Assembly: GCA_949358305.1 (NCBI GenBank)
Contig: OX442314.1
Coordinates: 51,036,581 to 51,096,580, forward strand
From: Strigamia acuminata
Taxonomy: Eukaryota > Arthropoda > Chilopoda > Geophilomorpha > Linotaeniidae
Reading direction: 5' to 3'
DNA: 60,000 nt
Shown here: piece after piece, positions 8,648 to 18,217 of the stretch
How the letters are laid out: the number at the start of each line of letters is the position of its first letter
Position numbering within the stretch: position 1 is the stretch's first letter
Program-made: the position numbers and the translations under genes
Notes under the pieces: generated by a model
What the model was told of the DNA's origin: nothing
What the model saw: the letters and a program-made list of their open reading frames with translations, nothing else
Database searches by the model: none

Positions 8648-11600
8648 CTAGTCTTCGTATTGAGCAGTGGGGTCCAGGACTGGTACCTCACTCTCAGACA
8701 CCGAAAATCGGGGCATTCCCCGAGTTGGACCCGACGCTGCTCCATTATTGACATGGAGCCAAACTTCAGTAATGTCCGTCGTCGTCGGGAATACTCTCGC
8801 ATAGTCCATGTCGTACTTCTCCCGTGTGCCCGTTGGTGCCTTACGGACAGCAATCACTCTTCGATGCTGGGTCACCCTTTTTGGTTCCCGGACCGCATTT
8901 TCCAGCCATTTGAGAGCGTCATGGCTCAAGGTGTTGCTGTAGATCAACATGGTTCTTGTGGCCTCGGATATTCGCAATTTTGGATAAAGGTAACGAATTT
9001 TCCCGAAATCTTGGTTTTTGCTTCTCCTCGCCCCTGGTTTGGGCGTTTTGTCGATGTTGGCCAACCCTCTTCTGGAGACGTCCGATTCCTTGGCCGAGGA
9101 CTCAATTCCTTCTCGCCTACTTTGATCTATTTCGCTGCCACACGCCTCGGATTCGGAATTTCTTGCCGACCTGTTCATGGCCAATTGGTGGGCCATTGGC
9201 GTGTAGGTCGCAGCTGGTTTAGCTCGAGTTGAGTGTACGTTTGACATCCTCATTGGTGTGGTCGCCATCAGAATTGTTGGTACTTCTTCGATCGTGGGCG
9301 CAGGTGGTTCCATTGGAGCCCACTCCATTTGTTTCTGCTCCACAAAAGTACGGAACTTCTGTTGAGCCATTACGTTTTGATAATGTTGGACCCATTCAGC
9401 CCTCAGTCGCATCGCGCACTGGTCCGGCGTTTCCCCATTTCCCAGGACATCCTTCATTAGTTGTGCTCGTACTGCTGGCGGGTCTCTTAAGATGGAAGTC
9501 CAGTTTCCGATCATCTCGTTGGGGATTCCTAACGCGGCCGTCCACAGGAAAGTGGTGGCGATGAATGTCGTCTCGACTGAGGGGAAAACTCCTGGAAACA
9601 TTACTCTGTAGAATGCGGCGTCTAGCAGTGGTTGGAACTGTCCGAGCCACTCCGTCGTTTGCAGTTCCACTGCTTGCTGCACGAACTCTCTCGCTCTCCT
9701 TCTGAGGTCGTTGATCGCTTCGTGAATCTGCGCGTTCTGGTACTCGTCTAAATTTGCCTTCAATAATCCTTGGTGGCAAAGTGGAAATCGCAGAAACATC
9801 TCCCAAAGTGGACGATAGTCTTTATCGAACCCCTCCTCTGGCTGCATTGCGGGATTATTCGAGTAAGGTGCCGTGGCCAAATTTGGAACGGGCAACGTGA
9901 TGTTTACAGCAGGGATTTGCTCCGTGAACGGCAAAGTGTGTGGATTTACCCCTTGCTGTTCTCTTGGTTTAGCCTTTCGTGGGTCCTTCGCCTTTTGCGA
10001 CTCGTCAACTCGAATCTCCACTTCCGCTTGCGGTCTCTTTACCGTTTCTCGTCTGTCTTCTGTTTGAGGCTTTACGGGTCTTCTTGGATCTCTTCCTCCG
10101 CGGATGATTGATGATCTCCCTCGTGGGCGTAATATTCTCGGCTTCGATTTCCTCTCTTTAACCCCTTTCGCCATTTGGGCATGTTTTATCGCCAAAGCTT
10201 CATCCAACGTGGGTAGGTCGACGAAACTGTACGTCTCCGGTGGTGATTTCCTCGGAGTCGGTGTTGGAGGCACAGACCGTGGCGTCCACGTAATTGGTGT
10301 ATGGGTACCAATGACTGGTGATCTTGGTGGAGTCGCTTGAGGCGTCCTTGGCCCTGTCGGACTTTTTTCCGTTTCCTCAAGTTCATAGGTGATCACGGAC
10401 GTTATCTCCTGCGAAAGCTGCGTCTCTTCTGGTTCCTCTTCAGAAATTTGCATCTTCTCCTGACCTTCCAACGAAATTTCCCGCACCTCGTCTACAAGCA
10501 CGTATTCATTTTCAGACGCAGAGTAGTATGAATCGCTGCTTTCTTCCACTTGGATTCTCAAAATATCTTCATCGTCCTGTGTCACAGTTCGTTTTGGACG
10601 CATTTCGGAGTATCGGTGCGATCGTTTCGCCTCGCTTTTCGCTCCTTGTCGCTTGGTTGACGAATTTCGACTTGAATGTTCTTGCCTTTCCCTCGGACTC
10701 AATTCCGGACTTCGACTGTCTCTTCTACGGGAACAGGAAACATATTTTACTTTACGTCGTTCCGACGAGTGACTTTGATGCTCCCTTGTTTCTTGTCGCA
10801 TTCTTTCGTTTCGTTCAAGGGGTCTTGTTTCCCTACTTCGGTTTCTCGACGTACTTTGCTTCGGCGGAGTTTCTTTCCTCCGTCTGTCGCGTCCTCTGTA
10901 TCGAAGTGCTCCTCGGGTCCTTGCTTCCCTTCCTCTTCGAGCTAACTCATGTTGTTCAGATCGGAATTCATCATAGTTTCTATCTCTAGAATGGTGACTT
11001 CTCGATGACTGATGAGGTTTCGGACTTAATTCCGACTTTTGTTGACTTCTGGATGCTGATCGACTTCTCGGATGGCGTGTGGATGTTGTAGATCTTTCTG
11101 ACCTCTTTGGCGGAGTCTTCTTTCGCTGCACCGTACTTCGTGGTCGTCTTGACGAATACTCCTCTTTTCGAGTTGTCTGGGGCGGTGTCTTTCTTCGACG
11201 CTCTGGACTTGGCTCCTGATCGGCCTGAGATCTTTTATCTCTACGCTCCCTTTCCTCCCTCTCTAGCCGTTGCCTTTTTACGTAATAGAGAGGTCCGAAG
11301 TCATCTCGCAACTCTGGTTTCTCCTTTGATACAGGAGTGATGTGGACACCAAGTACCCCTGCCATCGTCAATTGATGCATTTTATATTGAGAGTCCACGT
11401 AATAGGGTGGTACAGTTTCCAAATCTGGTTCGTCTAGCAATGCCTGCTCCGCCTGCCATTTCGCCTTCTTCTCCAAATACTCGGCTGCTACATCCGCCAT
11501 GCCCTCCTGAAGTCGATTCATCACTTGCCGTGCAAATTGAATTCGATTTGTCGCCGGGTCACAATAAATGACATAATCCTCCGCTTCTTCTGGAGTCATC

Positions 11601-11878
11601 GGAAAATCCTCGCCTATCAATTCGTTCCAAATTGGTCCATGTGTGTCCGTTAATATTGAAATTAATTTTAACATTTCATGGAAACACGTTTTGAAACCTT
11701 TGAACAGTCTTTTCAGGGTTCCCCAGCGTCGTTGCATGGCTAATGAGATGAATTGTCTGACGTTGGCTGGTTTGTAGCCTCTCTGCTCGAATATTCTTTT
11801 CAACTTTCGATGGATTCTTCCCCGATAGAAGGTTCGTGGGACTCTCGCGTTTTTGGGTAATGCGTCCCATGATTCCAT
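8648..11878 (-). CDS. E1 3' ORF: arginine/serine-rich protein in the env position
   Basis: 1076 codons from ATG at 11878, ending 30 nt before the polypurine tract. Residues 1-210 are basic then mixed helical and contain a PPYY motif (157-160), the late-domain consensus that binds WW domains of Nedd4-type ligases. Residues about 205-430 are dense in RS, SR, RE and KR pairs, like splicing-factor RS domains. An acidic Ser-rich stretch and a Thr-Pro-rich stretch follow. Around residues 720-880 is a more globular helical region (WEMFLRFPLCHQ..., FLWTAALGIP). I see no signal peptide, furin site or transmembrane anchor, so it is not a classical envelope. An AT-rich tract ending TTTATAG lies about 12 nt before the ATG and would suit a splice acceptor for a subgenomic mRNA. 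Function is unknown. Confidence 0.85.
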   Translation of the reverse strand: MESWDALPKNARVPRTFYRGRIHRKLKRIFEQRGYKPANVRQFISLAMQRRWGTLKRLFKGFKTCFHEMLKLISILTDTHGPIWNELIGEDFPMTPEEAEDYVIYCDPATNRIQFARQVMNRLQEGMADVAAEYLEKKAKWQAEQALLDEPDLETVPPYYVDSQYKMHQLTMAGVLGVHITPVSKEKPELRDDFGPLYYVKRQRLEREERERRDKRSQADQEPSPERRRKTPPQTTRKEEYSSRRPRSTVQRKKTPPKRSERSTTSTRHPRSRSASRSQQKSELSPKPHQSSRSHHSRDRNYDEFRSEQHELARRGREARTRGALRYRGRDRRRKETPPKQSTSRNRSRETRPLERNERMRQETREHQSHSSERRKVKYVSCSRRRDSRSPELSPRERQEHSSRNSSTKRQGAKSEAKRSHRYSEMRPKRTVTQDDEDILRIQVEESSDSYYSASENEYVLVDEVREISLEGQEKMQISEEEPEETQLSQEITSVITYELEETEKSPTGPRTPQATPPRSPVIGTHTPITWTPRSVPPTPTPRKSPPETYSFVDLPTLDEALAIKHAQMAKGVKERKSKPRILRPRGRSSIIRGGRDPRRPVKPQTEDRRETVKRPQAEVEIRVDESQKAKDPRKAKPREQQGVNPHTLPFTEQIPAVNITLPVPNLATAPYSNNPAMQPEEGFDKDYRPLWEMFLRFPLCHQGLLKANLDEYQNAQIHEAINDLRRRAREFVQQAVELQTTEWLGQFQPLLDAAFYRVMFPGVFPSVETTFIATTFLWTAALGIPNEMIGNWTSILRDPPAVRAQLMKDVLGNGETPDQCAMRLRAEWVQHYQNVMAQQKFRTFVEQKQMEWAPMEPPAPTIEEVPTILMATTPMRMSNVHSTRAKPAATYTPMAHQLAMNRSARNSESEACGSEIDQSRREGIESSAKESDVSRRGLANIDKTPKPGARRSKNQDFGKIRYLYPKLRISEATRTMLIYSNTLSHDALKWLENAVREPKRVTQHRRVIAVRKAPTGTREKYDMDYARVFPTTTDITEVWLHVNNGAASGPTRGMPRFSVSESEVPVLDPTAQYED

Positions 11879-12596
11879 CGCTTTTCTTGTCTATAAATTA
11901 AATTTTCATTAATTTTTTATCTTTTTACGAAATTATTCTCAATTGTGTGTGTCATTTTCTTAATTTTTCGTTTCATAAAATTCTCGCCAGATGGCGTTCT
12001 TTCGTATATCGCGACGTATTTTCATGTCGCTTTTCTCAAGTTTTTGCCAGTATTTACTAATTTTGTCACATAAAACTAATTATTTCTGATAGTTTTAACT
12101 TAGTTTTAGCCTTCTTAGCGATATTCCATGCTTATCTCGATCTTTTATCGGTTTTGTGATCGCGTCTCCGTATTTACGACTTATTTTGTTTCGTCTCTTA
12201 CGATCATCGATAAATTTTTACTTTTATGACACGCACAATTGATGAATAATGATAACTATTATTTTGGATCTCTTATCCTTAGTTTTTTCGACTTAATTCG
12301 ATTTTTTACTACCTCTTCGTGTACCGGTTTCTTCGGTTTTGGCGGCGGACGAAAATCTTGATTCATCGTGGTGTTGATGATTGCTCCGTCCGGACTTCCT
12401 CGTAATTCCTTGTTGTTCGATCGTTTGATGCTTAGTTTAAATCACTCCAACGTTTTTGTTATTGTTTTGACGAATGTCTCCACACATGTGATTTTTACTT
12501 CACGTTGAATCGACATGCGGTTCGTTCAACCAATCACGATCGAGCTGCGACGTCGTCCACTTCCGGACTCCCGAGTGACGTCGCTACCTTCTATTT
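11879..12596 (-). other. E1 spacer between Pol and 3' ORF
   Basis: 718 bp, AT-rich, without a credible open frame. Its downstream end holds the candidate splice acceptor for the 3' ORF. Confidence 0.5.
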
Positions 12597-15500
12597 TTAG
12601 AGGTAGTCTGGAGGTTTAATCCTCCCTCTGTCTCGAAGTGGATATTTCTTCAAGACAGCTTTCTTTTTAATTGTCTTGGGTTGATTTTCGCGCAGATCTT
12701 TATATCTTTGTTTTGTTTTCACTTTTTTCACCACTTCTCCCCCCTTTTTAGGAAACGACGCAACTTGTTCGTCTGTTTCCACAACTAAATTTTTTGGAAA
12801 AAGTGGCACATCAACTTGTGATTTCTGTTGCAAAGTTGCGCTCAATTCTTCATTAATATCTTCACTTTGTTTGACTTGCTGCTCGCTTGGAATTGCAAAA
12901 TCTATTTCCTCATTATTTTCCGTGTTTGATGAACTTGGCGTTGTTTGTAATTCCTGTTGTTCTTGCGAAATTTGCGAATCTTGCAAATTTTGTGTTTGAT
13001 CCAAAATTTGTGATTCTTCCGAATTTCCTTGATTTTGCGAATCGTCTAAATTTTGCATTTGACGCAAAGTTTGAGATTCTATTGAATTACTGCCTTGAAT
13101 TTGTTCATTCTGCACGTTCTGCGAACTCTCTATATTTGCAATTTCTTGCATTTCGGATGGTGATGGCTCGTCGAACAAAGTGTTAATAATTTTTCCTTCC
13201 GGGTTACTTTGTGTTTGGCCTTTTTCCCAAATTTCTTGATTAAATTCCGGGAAAAACGGCGTTAACTCGGACATGTGAATGGAACGCAAGATCTTATTAT
13301 CTTTAAGTCGTCTTAATTTGACAGCTCCGCCCTGGTGAACTTTAATAATAACATATGGTCCACTTCTCTTGTCGGATAATTTCGCAGAAATTCCCTGTGA
13401 CGCTTTTGACAAAGTGTGATCTTCTTTCCATACAAGGTCATTTGTTCGAAAATCTTGGAATTTCCCATCTAATTTATGGTTGTCCACACGCTCACGAAGG
13501 TCCATGATGTGTGCCATCATATGATGGTACGTGTCGCGAATGACCTTCTCTAATCGTTGGATGTAAATGTGTGGCTTATTTGGGTCAATTTTCAAAATTC
13601 CATCCAAAATTCGAGGATCCCACGGTATCCTAAATTCTCTGCAACAATTCAAATATGCCGGCGAGTAATCACGGCCTGTTGTTGCTGTTGTGCGTATACT
13701 AAACGCTATCTTTCTTAGATATTCGTCCCAGCGCTTGTGGATCGATGTGTAGATTGACAAAATATATTTTAAATCTCTGTTGGTCCTTTCCACGGTGTTG
13801 GCTTGGGGATGATATGGTGATGTAAATCGCGGCACGATTTTGAACTTTTTACAAAATTCATGATAAAGTCGTGCTTTAAATTGCGGTCCGTTATCCGATA
13901 TGATTCGGAGCGGAAATCCCCAGCCCATGCATGTGTCATATAAACAGTCTGCTATATCTTGTGCCACCGGGTCTGCCAGCGGATAAAGTTCTGGCCAGCG
14001 AGTGGCTATATCCAGAATCACCAAAATATAGTTATTTCCTGTTTCCGTTCTAGTTAACGGTCCTACTAAATCGATACTCAAACATTCAAATGGCGCATAC
14101 GGGCCAATTTGAGCTGGTTCTACTCGTGTCCTTGTTCTGGGTTTACACGCTTGGCAGCGAGAACAATGTTTAATAAATCGAGCTGTATCTCGTTTCATCC
14201 CCTCCCACGTATACACTTGTCGCATTCGATAAAGTGTCCGTGCTATTCCACAGTGGCTCGCCAAAGGATGTCCGTGCATTTGCCACAGAACTCTAAATCT
14301 CAATGATCTCGGCACTACAATTTTAAGTGCTCTCGAATCCTCTGCCAAATCATCCGACATTGTTGGGTGATATTTGAGTAAAAGGTTTTCTTCTACAAGG
14401 TGTTTTGTTGCTAAAATCCGATATTTTTTTCTATGCAACGGAGTTTTCACGTATGTGGGAAATTGCTCAGTTTCAAGATAATGTCGCATGGCCTGACAGT
14501 GGCGGTCTTTGATCTGGTGATCAACGAGCTCTTCTCGTGTCGGCGGTGTGCAGTTTGCCTGTTCCGTCACTTTTGCAATAAATGCCGTGACCATCTCGTT
14601 TTCAGAAGTTGGCATGTACTGCCATTCTTTCTTTTCTTTTGGACTCTGTTCCAACTCTTCACTTGATGCGCTATACATCTGACACCAATACGATGCGACT
14701 TCTTCGTCTTCAGCCAATGGTCGTGGTAATTGGTTCCAATTTCCTACCACCCATTTGCGTGGCTCAGTTGGACAATATCGCAGATCGCCGTCAGCTTCTC
14801 CTGTGTCCTCCGCGTCGCAAATTATCTGAATTGGCGCCCTGGACAATGCGTCTGCCAAAGTGTTGGTTGTCCCTTTCAAATACTGAATTTGGAAATTGTA
14901 AGACATTAATTCCATCTGCCAACGGGCAAGACGGCCTGCTGGCTCTTCCAGTCTCATCAACCATTTCAGGGCCTCATGGTCAGTTTGTACGACAAAGCTC
15001 GTAAATTCGAGGTACGGCCTAAATTTTCGCAGTGCCCATATGACAGCTAAACACTCGAGGTCGGTGGCGCCGTAATTGAGTTCTGCTTGCTGCAGACATC
15101 GGCTGACATAGACGCATGGGGATTCTATCATCTGGCCGTCAATTTCCTTCATTTGCATTAAAGCAGCGCCTAAACCCTTTTTGCTTGCATCTGTTCTTAC
15201 AATGAAAGGTTGATCTAAATTTGGCAGGTGCATTGTCTTTGCATCAGTTAATAACTTTTTTATTTCATCAAATGCAACTTGGTGCTCATTTTCCCATAGG
15301 AACTCTATTCCTTTCTTCAACAGTGGGCGTAGTGGTGCCGCTACAGTTGCCAAATCTTTTAAAAGACGGTGGAAAAAGTTGACCATTCCGAGGAATCTCT
15401 GGAGCTCAGTCAAATTCTTTGGCGCTGGAAATTCCGAGATTGCCGCTACTTTCGCGGGGTCTACACTTAATCCATTAATTCCTAATTTATATCCTAGGAA

Positions 15501-17672
15501 TTTGAGTTCCTTCCTACAGAATTTGGACTTAGTCGGATTCACATGTAATCCGGCTTGCTGTAGTTTTCCCAATACTGAGTCCAAGTGCTTCATATGTTCA
15601 GCATATGTCTTTGATACGATCACTATATCGTCCAAGTAGGCCCAAGCATATTTCCTGAATGCTTCGCCTAATACCTTTTCAATCAATCGTTGAAATGTTG
15701 TTGGCGCGTTGACCAGCCCGAAGGGCATGACATTGAACATTAAACGACCCATGGGGCTCCAGAAAGCCGTTTTTGGGCGGTCTTCCGGTCTCAGGTCTAT
15801 TTGCCAATATCCCTTCGTTAAGTCGATGGTCGACACCCACTGGAATTCTCCTAATTCTCTTAAGATTTCCGTAATGGTCGGCATCTGTGGCGGGTCATAA
15901 AGGGTATGTTCGTTCAGCGCTCTGTAATCGATACAGAGGCGTGGCTCCGAACCTGGTCTCATTACCAGTACGATTCGCGTTGCGTAATCCCCTTCAGCTT
16001 CTGATACATAGCCTTTGTCGATCATCTCCTGGCAGAGGGTCCTTAAAATTTCGCGCTTCTGCGGGTTCCAAGATTTAAATGGAACTCGGATCGGTTTATC
16101 CGTGTCTAAGTTTATCGTATGTTGGAGCACGTGTGTTTTTCCAGGATTCTTGCTGAGTATCTTTTCATATTTCCTCAGCACATGCTCCAATTGTACTGCC
16201 TCAGTTAATTGCAGTTTTGCCTCTTCGATCATGTCATGGACTCCATTTCCAACCTTCAACCTCGCCTCGAATGCACAAAAGCTACTTTCTTTTCTAAATG
16301 TTTTCAATGACGATTCGGGCTCTTCTTTCTTTTGCTCATATTTATCAAGAAGATACTGCGGTATGTAAGGTTGTGGTACATCTATTGTCGTGATGAAATT
16401 CCATTTACCGTTGAGTGGATTCGGCTGTATTTTCATCCTCTTCATTGCGTCATTGCCGATTAACATGAACTTCATGTCGTGAGGCAACACTAAGAAATAC
16501 TGCTGCATCATACCATGAGTCCATCTAATCATCATCCTAATTGTTCCCATAGGTTGGACTTGTTTATCCGCTGTATTTACAGTCATGTTGGCTTTGAGAG
16601 GCCAAACTTGTTTTTCCAACCCCATCGCTTGAATCAGTGGCCAAGAAATACAACTGCGGTTGGCGCCGGAATCCAACATCGCGGCGATCGAACCTTGTTC
16701 TGTCTTGATGTCAATCGTCGTCATCCCTTCTAAAACATCTTCTTCGGGGAGTAGAATGTTAAAGACTCTAATTCTTGGTCCTTCTGGCTCCAAAGTTGTT
16801 AATTCCTTTAGGAGTGGGTCCCAATCCACTGGTTCAACTGACGTATCGGTCATCCAAGCCGCTATAGATGGAGTTTCTTCATAGGTCTTTTTTACCTTCG
16901 TCCAAAAAATAGTCGCCTCATTTTCTTGTATCAATTTTACATCTTTTAATGCTTCGGTCACTTTGACTGTGAAATACGATTTGTCAAATTCATTTGATCG
17001 ATAAGCTTCTTGTATTACAGGTGGGCAGTCTTTTATTTCTAGAGGTGGGAATCTCATTCCGACGAGTTGTCCACACTCCATGTCACAGATCATTTCACCT
17101 CTTTTTGGCATTGTGCCGATTGCTTCTGGTGGCGTGAGTATTATAGGAATAGTTGTATTTTTGAGTGGTCCATTATCGCCTAAACTGTCCGATTTTGATG
17201 AACACCCGGCTATTTCCGGTTTTGTTGAATACCCGGCTACTTCCGGTTTTGGTTCCGATGTTGCTTTTGGGGCTGGAAATTTCAATCCCACAACTTCGCC
17301 ATCTTCGTAATCAACAACTATTGTTCCTCTTCCACCTTCCAACGTTCCAATTACTTTTCGTGGTTTTTCAGTCAACTCCGATTGCAAATATTCTCCGGTT
17401 TTACTGTCCTTGATGAATCGTGATCCAGAAGGCGCTTCCACCGTAGGTTGAGTCTTCTGGATATTTTCAATCGAATTTTCTTGTTCCACAGCTGTTTTTA
17501 ATATTAAGGAAGTCTCTATTACTTTTCCATCTATTGGTAGTGTTTCTATCAATTTTTCCGAGTTCTCTAGCACTTTTACAGATAGGGCTGTTGTTGGTTG
17601 GGCATTTTGCAGTTTTTCCGAATTTTTGGTCAGCGCGAGCTCTACTGCTTTTCCTGAGCCCGCGCGTTCAAG
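12597..17672 (-). CDS. pol: E1 Pol: protease, reverse transcriptase, RNase H, integrase
   Basis: No ATG fits the start. The frame is entered at 17672 by -1 slippage from the zinc-knuckle frame. Residues below are counted from 17573. Retropepsin motif DSGAN at 301, with the later flap partner MLIGND. RT has STIDLTKGYWQI, MPFGLVNAPTTFQRL and the catalytic YLDD at 646-649. RNase H has RTDASKKGLGAAL and TDHEALKWL. Integrase has the HHCC zinc site (HGHPLASHCGIA...CSRCQAC) and the catalytic triad IDLVGP, SDNGPQF (D at 1227) and E in VERTNRD. It ends with a GPY/F module (GPYVIIKV, about 1405). The remaining C-terminal tail is Gln/Asn/Ser-rich and low complexity. All catalytic residues are present, so the enzyme set looks functional. 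Confidence 0.97.
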   Translation of the reverse strand, partial: LERAGSGKAVELALTKNSEKLQNAQPTTALSVKVLENSEKLIETLPIDGKVIETSLILKTAVEQENSIENIQKTQPTVEAPSGSRFIKDSKTGEYLQSELTEKPRKVIGTLEGGRGTIVVDYEDGEVVGLKFPAPKATSEPKPEVAGYSTKPEIAGCSSKSDSLGDNGPLKNTTIPIILTPPEAIGTMPKRGEMICDMECGQLVGMRFPPLEIKDCPPVIQEAYRSNEFDKSYFTVKVTEALKDVKLIQENEATIFWTKVKKTYEETPSIAAWMTDTSVEPVDWDPLLKELTTLEPEGPRIRVFNILLPEEDVLEGMTTIDIKTEQGSIAAMLDSGANRSCISWPLIQAMGLEKQVWPLKANMTVNTADKQVQPMGTIRMMIRWTHGMMQQYFLVLPHDMKFMLIGNDAMKRMKIQPNPLNGKWNFITTIDVPQPYIPQYLLDKYEQKKEEPESSLKTFRKESSFCAFEARLKVGNGVHDMIEEAKLQLTEAVQLEHVLRKYEKILSKNPGKTHVLQHTINLDTDKPIRVPFKSWNPQKREILRTLCQEMIDKGYVSEAEGDYATRIVLVMRPGSEPRLCIDYRALNEHTLYDPPQMPTITEILRELGEFQWVSTIDLTKGYWQIDLRPEDRPKTAFWSPMGRLMFNVMPFGLVNAPTTFQRLIEKVLGEAFRKYAWAYLDDIVIVSKTYAEHMKHLDSVLGKLQQAGLHVNPTKSKFCRKELKFLGYKLGINGLSVDPAKVAAISEFPAPKNLTELQRFLGMVNFFHRLLKDLATVAAPLRPLLKKGIEFLWENEHQVAFDEIKKLLTDAKTMHLPNLDQPFIVRTDASKKGLGAALMQMKEIDGQMIESPCVYVSRCLQQAELNYGATDLECLAVIWALRKFRPYLEFTSFVVQTDHEALKWLMRLEEPAGRLARWQMELMSYNFQIQYLKGTTNTLADALSRAPIQIICDAEDTGEADGDLRYCPTEPRKWVVGNWNQLPRPLAEDEEVASYWCQMYSASSEELEQSPKEKKEWQYMPTSENEMVTAFIAKVTEQANCTPPTREELVDHQIKDRHCQAMRHYLETEQFPTYVKTPLHRKKYRILATKHLVEENLLLKYHPTMSDDLAEDSRALKIVVPRSLRFRVLWQMHGHPLASHCGIARTLYRMRQVYTWEGMKRDTARFIKHCSRCQACKPRTRTRVEPAQIGPYAPFECLSIDLVGPLTRTETGNNYILVILDIATRWPELYPLADPVAQDIADCLYDTCMGWGFPLRIISDNGPQFKARLYHEFCKKFKIVPRFTSPYHPQANTVERTNRDLKYILSIYTSIHKRWDEYLRKIAFSIRTTATTGRDYSPAYLNCCREFRIPWDPRILDGILKIDPNKPHIYIQRLEKVIRDTYHHMMAHIMDLRERVDNHKLDGKFQDFRTNDLVWKEDHTLSKASQGISAKLSDKRSGPYVIIKVHQGGAVKLRRLKDNKILRSIHMSELTPFFPEFNQEIWEKGQTQSNPEGKIINTLFDEPSPSEMQEIANIESSQNVQNEQIQGSNSIESQTLRQMQNLDDSQNQGNSEESQILDQTQNLQDSQISQEQQELQTTPSSSNTENNEEIDFAIPSEQQVKQSEDINEELSATLQQKSQVDVPLFPKNLVVETDEQVASFPKKGGEVVKKVKTKQRYKDLRENQPKTIKKKAVLKKYPLRDRGRIKPPDYL

Positions 17673-17678
17673 TTTTTT
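17633..17678 (-). other. E1 second -1 frameshift signal (zinc-knuckle frame to Pol)
   Basis: Heptamer A AAA AAC at 17678-17672, in phase with the upstream frame (ACA AAA AAC). After a 6-nt spacer (TTGAAC) comes a stem of ten pairs: GCGCGGGCTC (17665-17656) with GAGCTCGCGC (17642-17633), one of them G-U, closing a 13-nt loop. The stop of the upstream frame (17642-17644) falls at the edge of this stem. Heptamer, phase, spacer and GC-rich stem all fit a canonical -1 signal. Confidence 0.88.
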
Positions 17679-18217
17679 GTAAGGTTGTCTGATAAAGAAT
17701 TAATGAGATGTTCCATTTCTTCTTTAGACAACATTCTCTTTGGTTGTTGACATTGCCGTACCCAGTGTCCAACTTGGCCACAATTATGACACGGTGCATT
17801 TTCCGGTGTCAATTTTGCTTGACTGGTCTTATTACCATCTGTTGCGCCGCCTGGCGTAGAAGTCTGTCCCTTATTTTCACCTAATTGTGGAGTTTGTACT
17901 TCTATTTTTGAGTTGAAGTCGACAGAATACGGTTTGGTTGGAAAGGATGAATTTCCTTGTGTCTGTGGTTGCACAACCATTTGATGTGGCAACCTTGTTT
18001 GCATTTGCGGTTTGTATTTTGTTATCGCTGGATTGTTCCGTGTAAACAATACGCTTGCCGCGTCCATCAAAGTATTTAATTCATTTTCCGAGTAGTCTGT
18101 CAACATTATTTGTGTATCACCGACTGATTCGGTTACTTCGGACGGGTCTTGTACCCATTTGACCGTTGGTCGCGTTGGTACTCGTGGTTGAGGATAAGGC
18201 GATGGTCCACTTTCTTG
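17642..18217 (-). CDS. E1 nucleocapsid-type zinc-knuckle frame (middle, frameshift-accessed)
   Basis: 192 codons in the -1 frame from the heptamer at 18217-18223 to the TAG at 17642. An internal ATG exists at 18106, but the frame is open and protein-like upstream of it (Pro-rich, then SEVTESVGDTQI), so frameshift entry is more likely than initiation. It carries one CCHC knuckle (CHNCGQVGHWVRQC), the RNA-binding motif normally at the C terminus of Gag. The Gag ORF itself has no knuckle, so the nucleocapsid would be present only in the extended product. Confidence 0.8.
   Translation of the reverse strand, partial: QESGPSPYPQPRVPTRPTVKWVQDPSEVTESVGDTQIMLTDYSENELNTLMDAASVLFTRNNPAITKYKPQMQTRLPHQMVVQPQTQGNSSFPTKPYSVDFNSKIEVQTPQLGENKGQTSTPGGATDGNKTSQAKLTPENAPCHNCGQVGHWVRQCQQPKRMLSKEEMEHLINSLSDNLTKNLNARAQEKQ

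Noticed and set aside
8660-11340. Long plus-strand frames opposite the E1 3' ORF (up to 190 codons)
   Set aside because: Antisense shadows of a biased arginine/serine-rich coding sequence.
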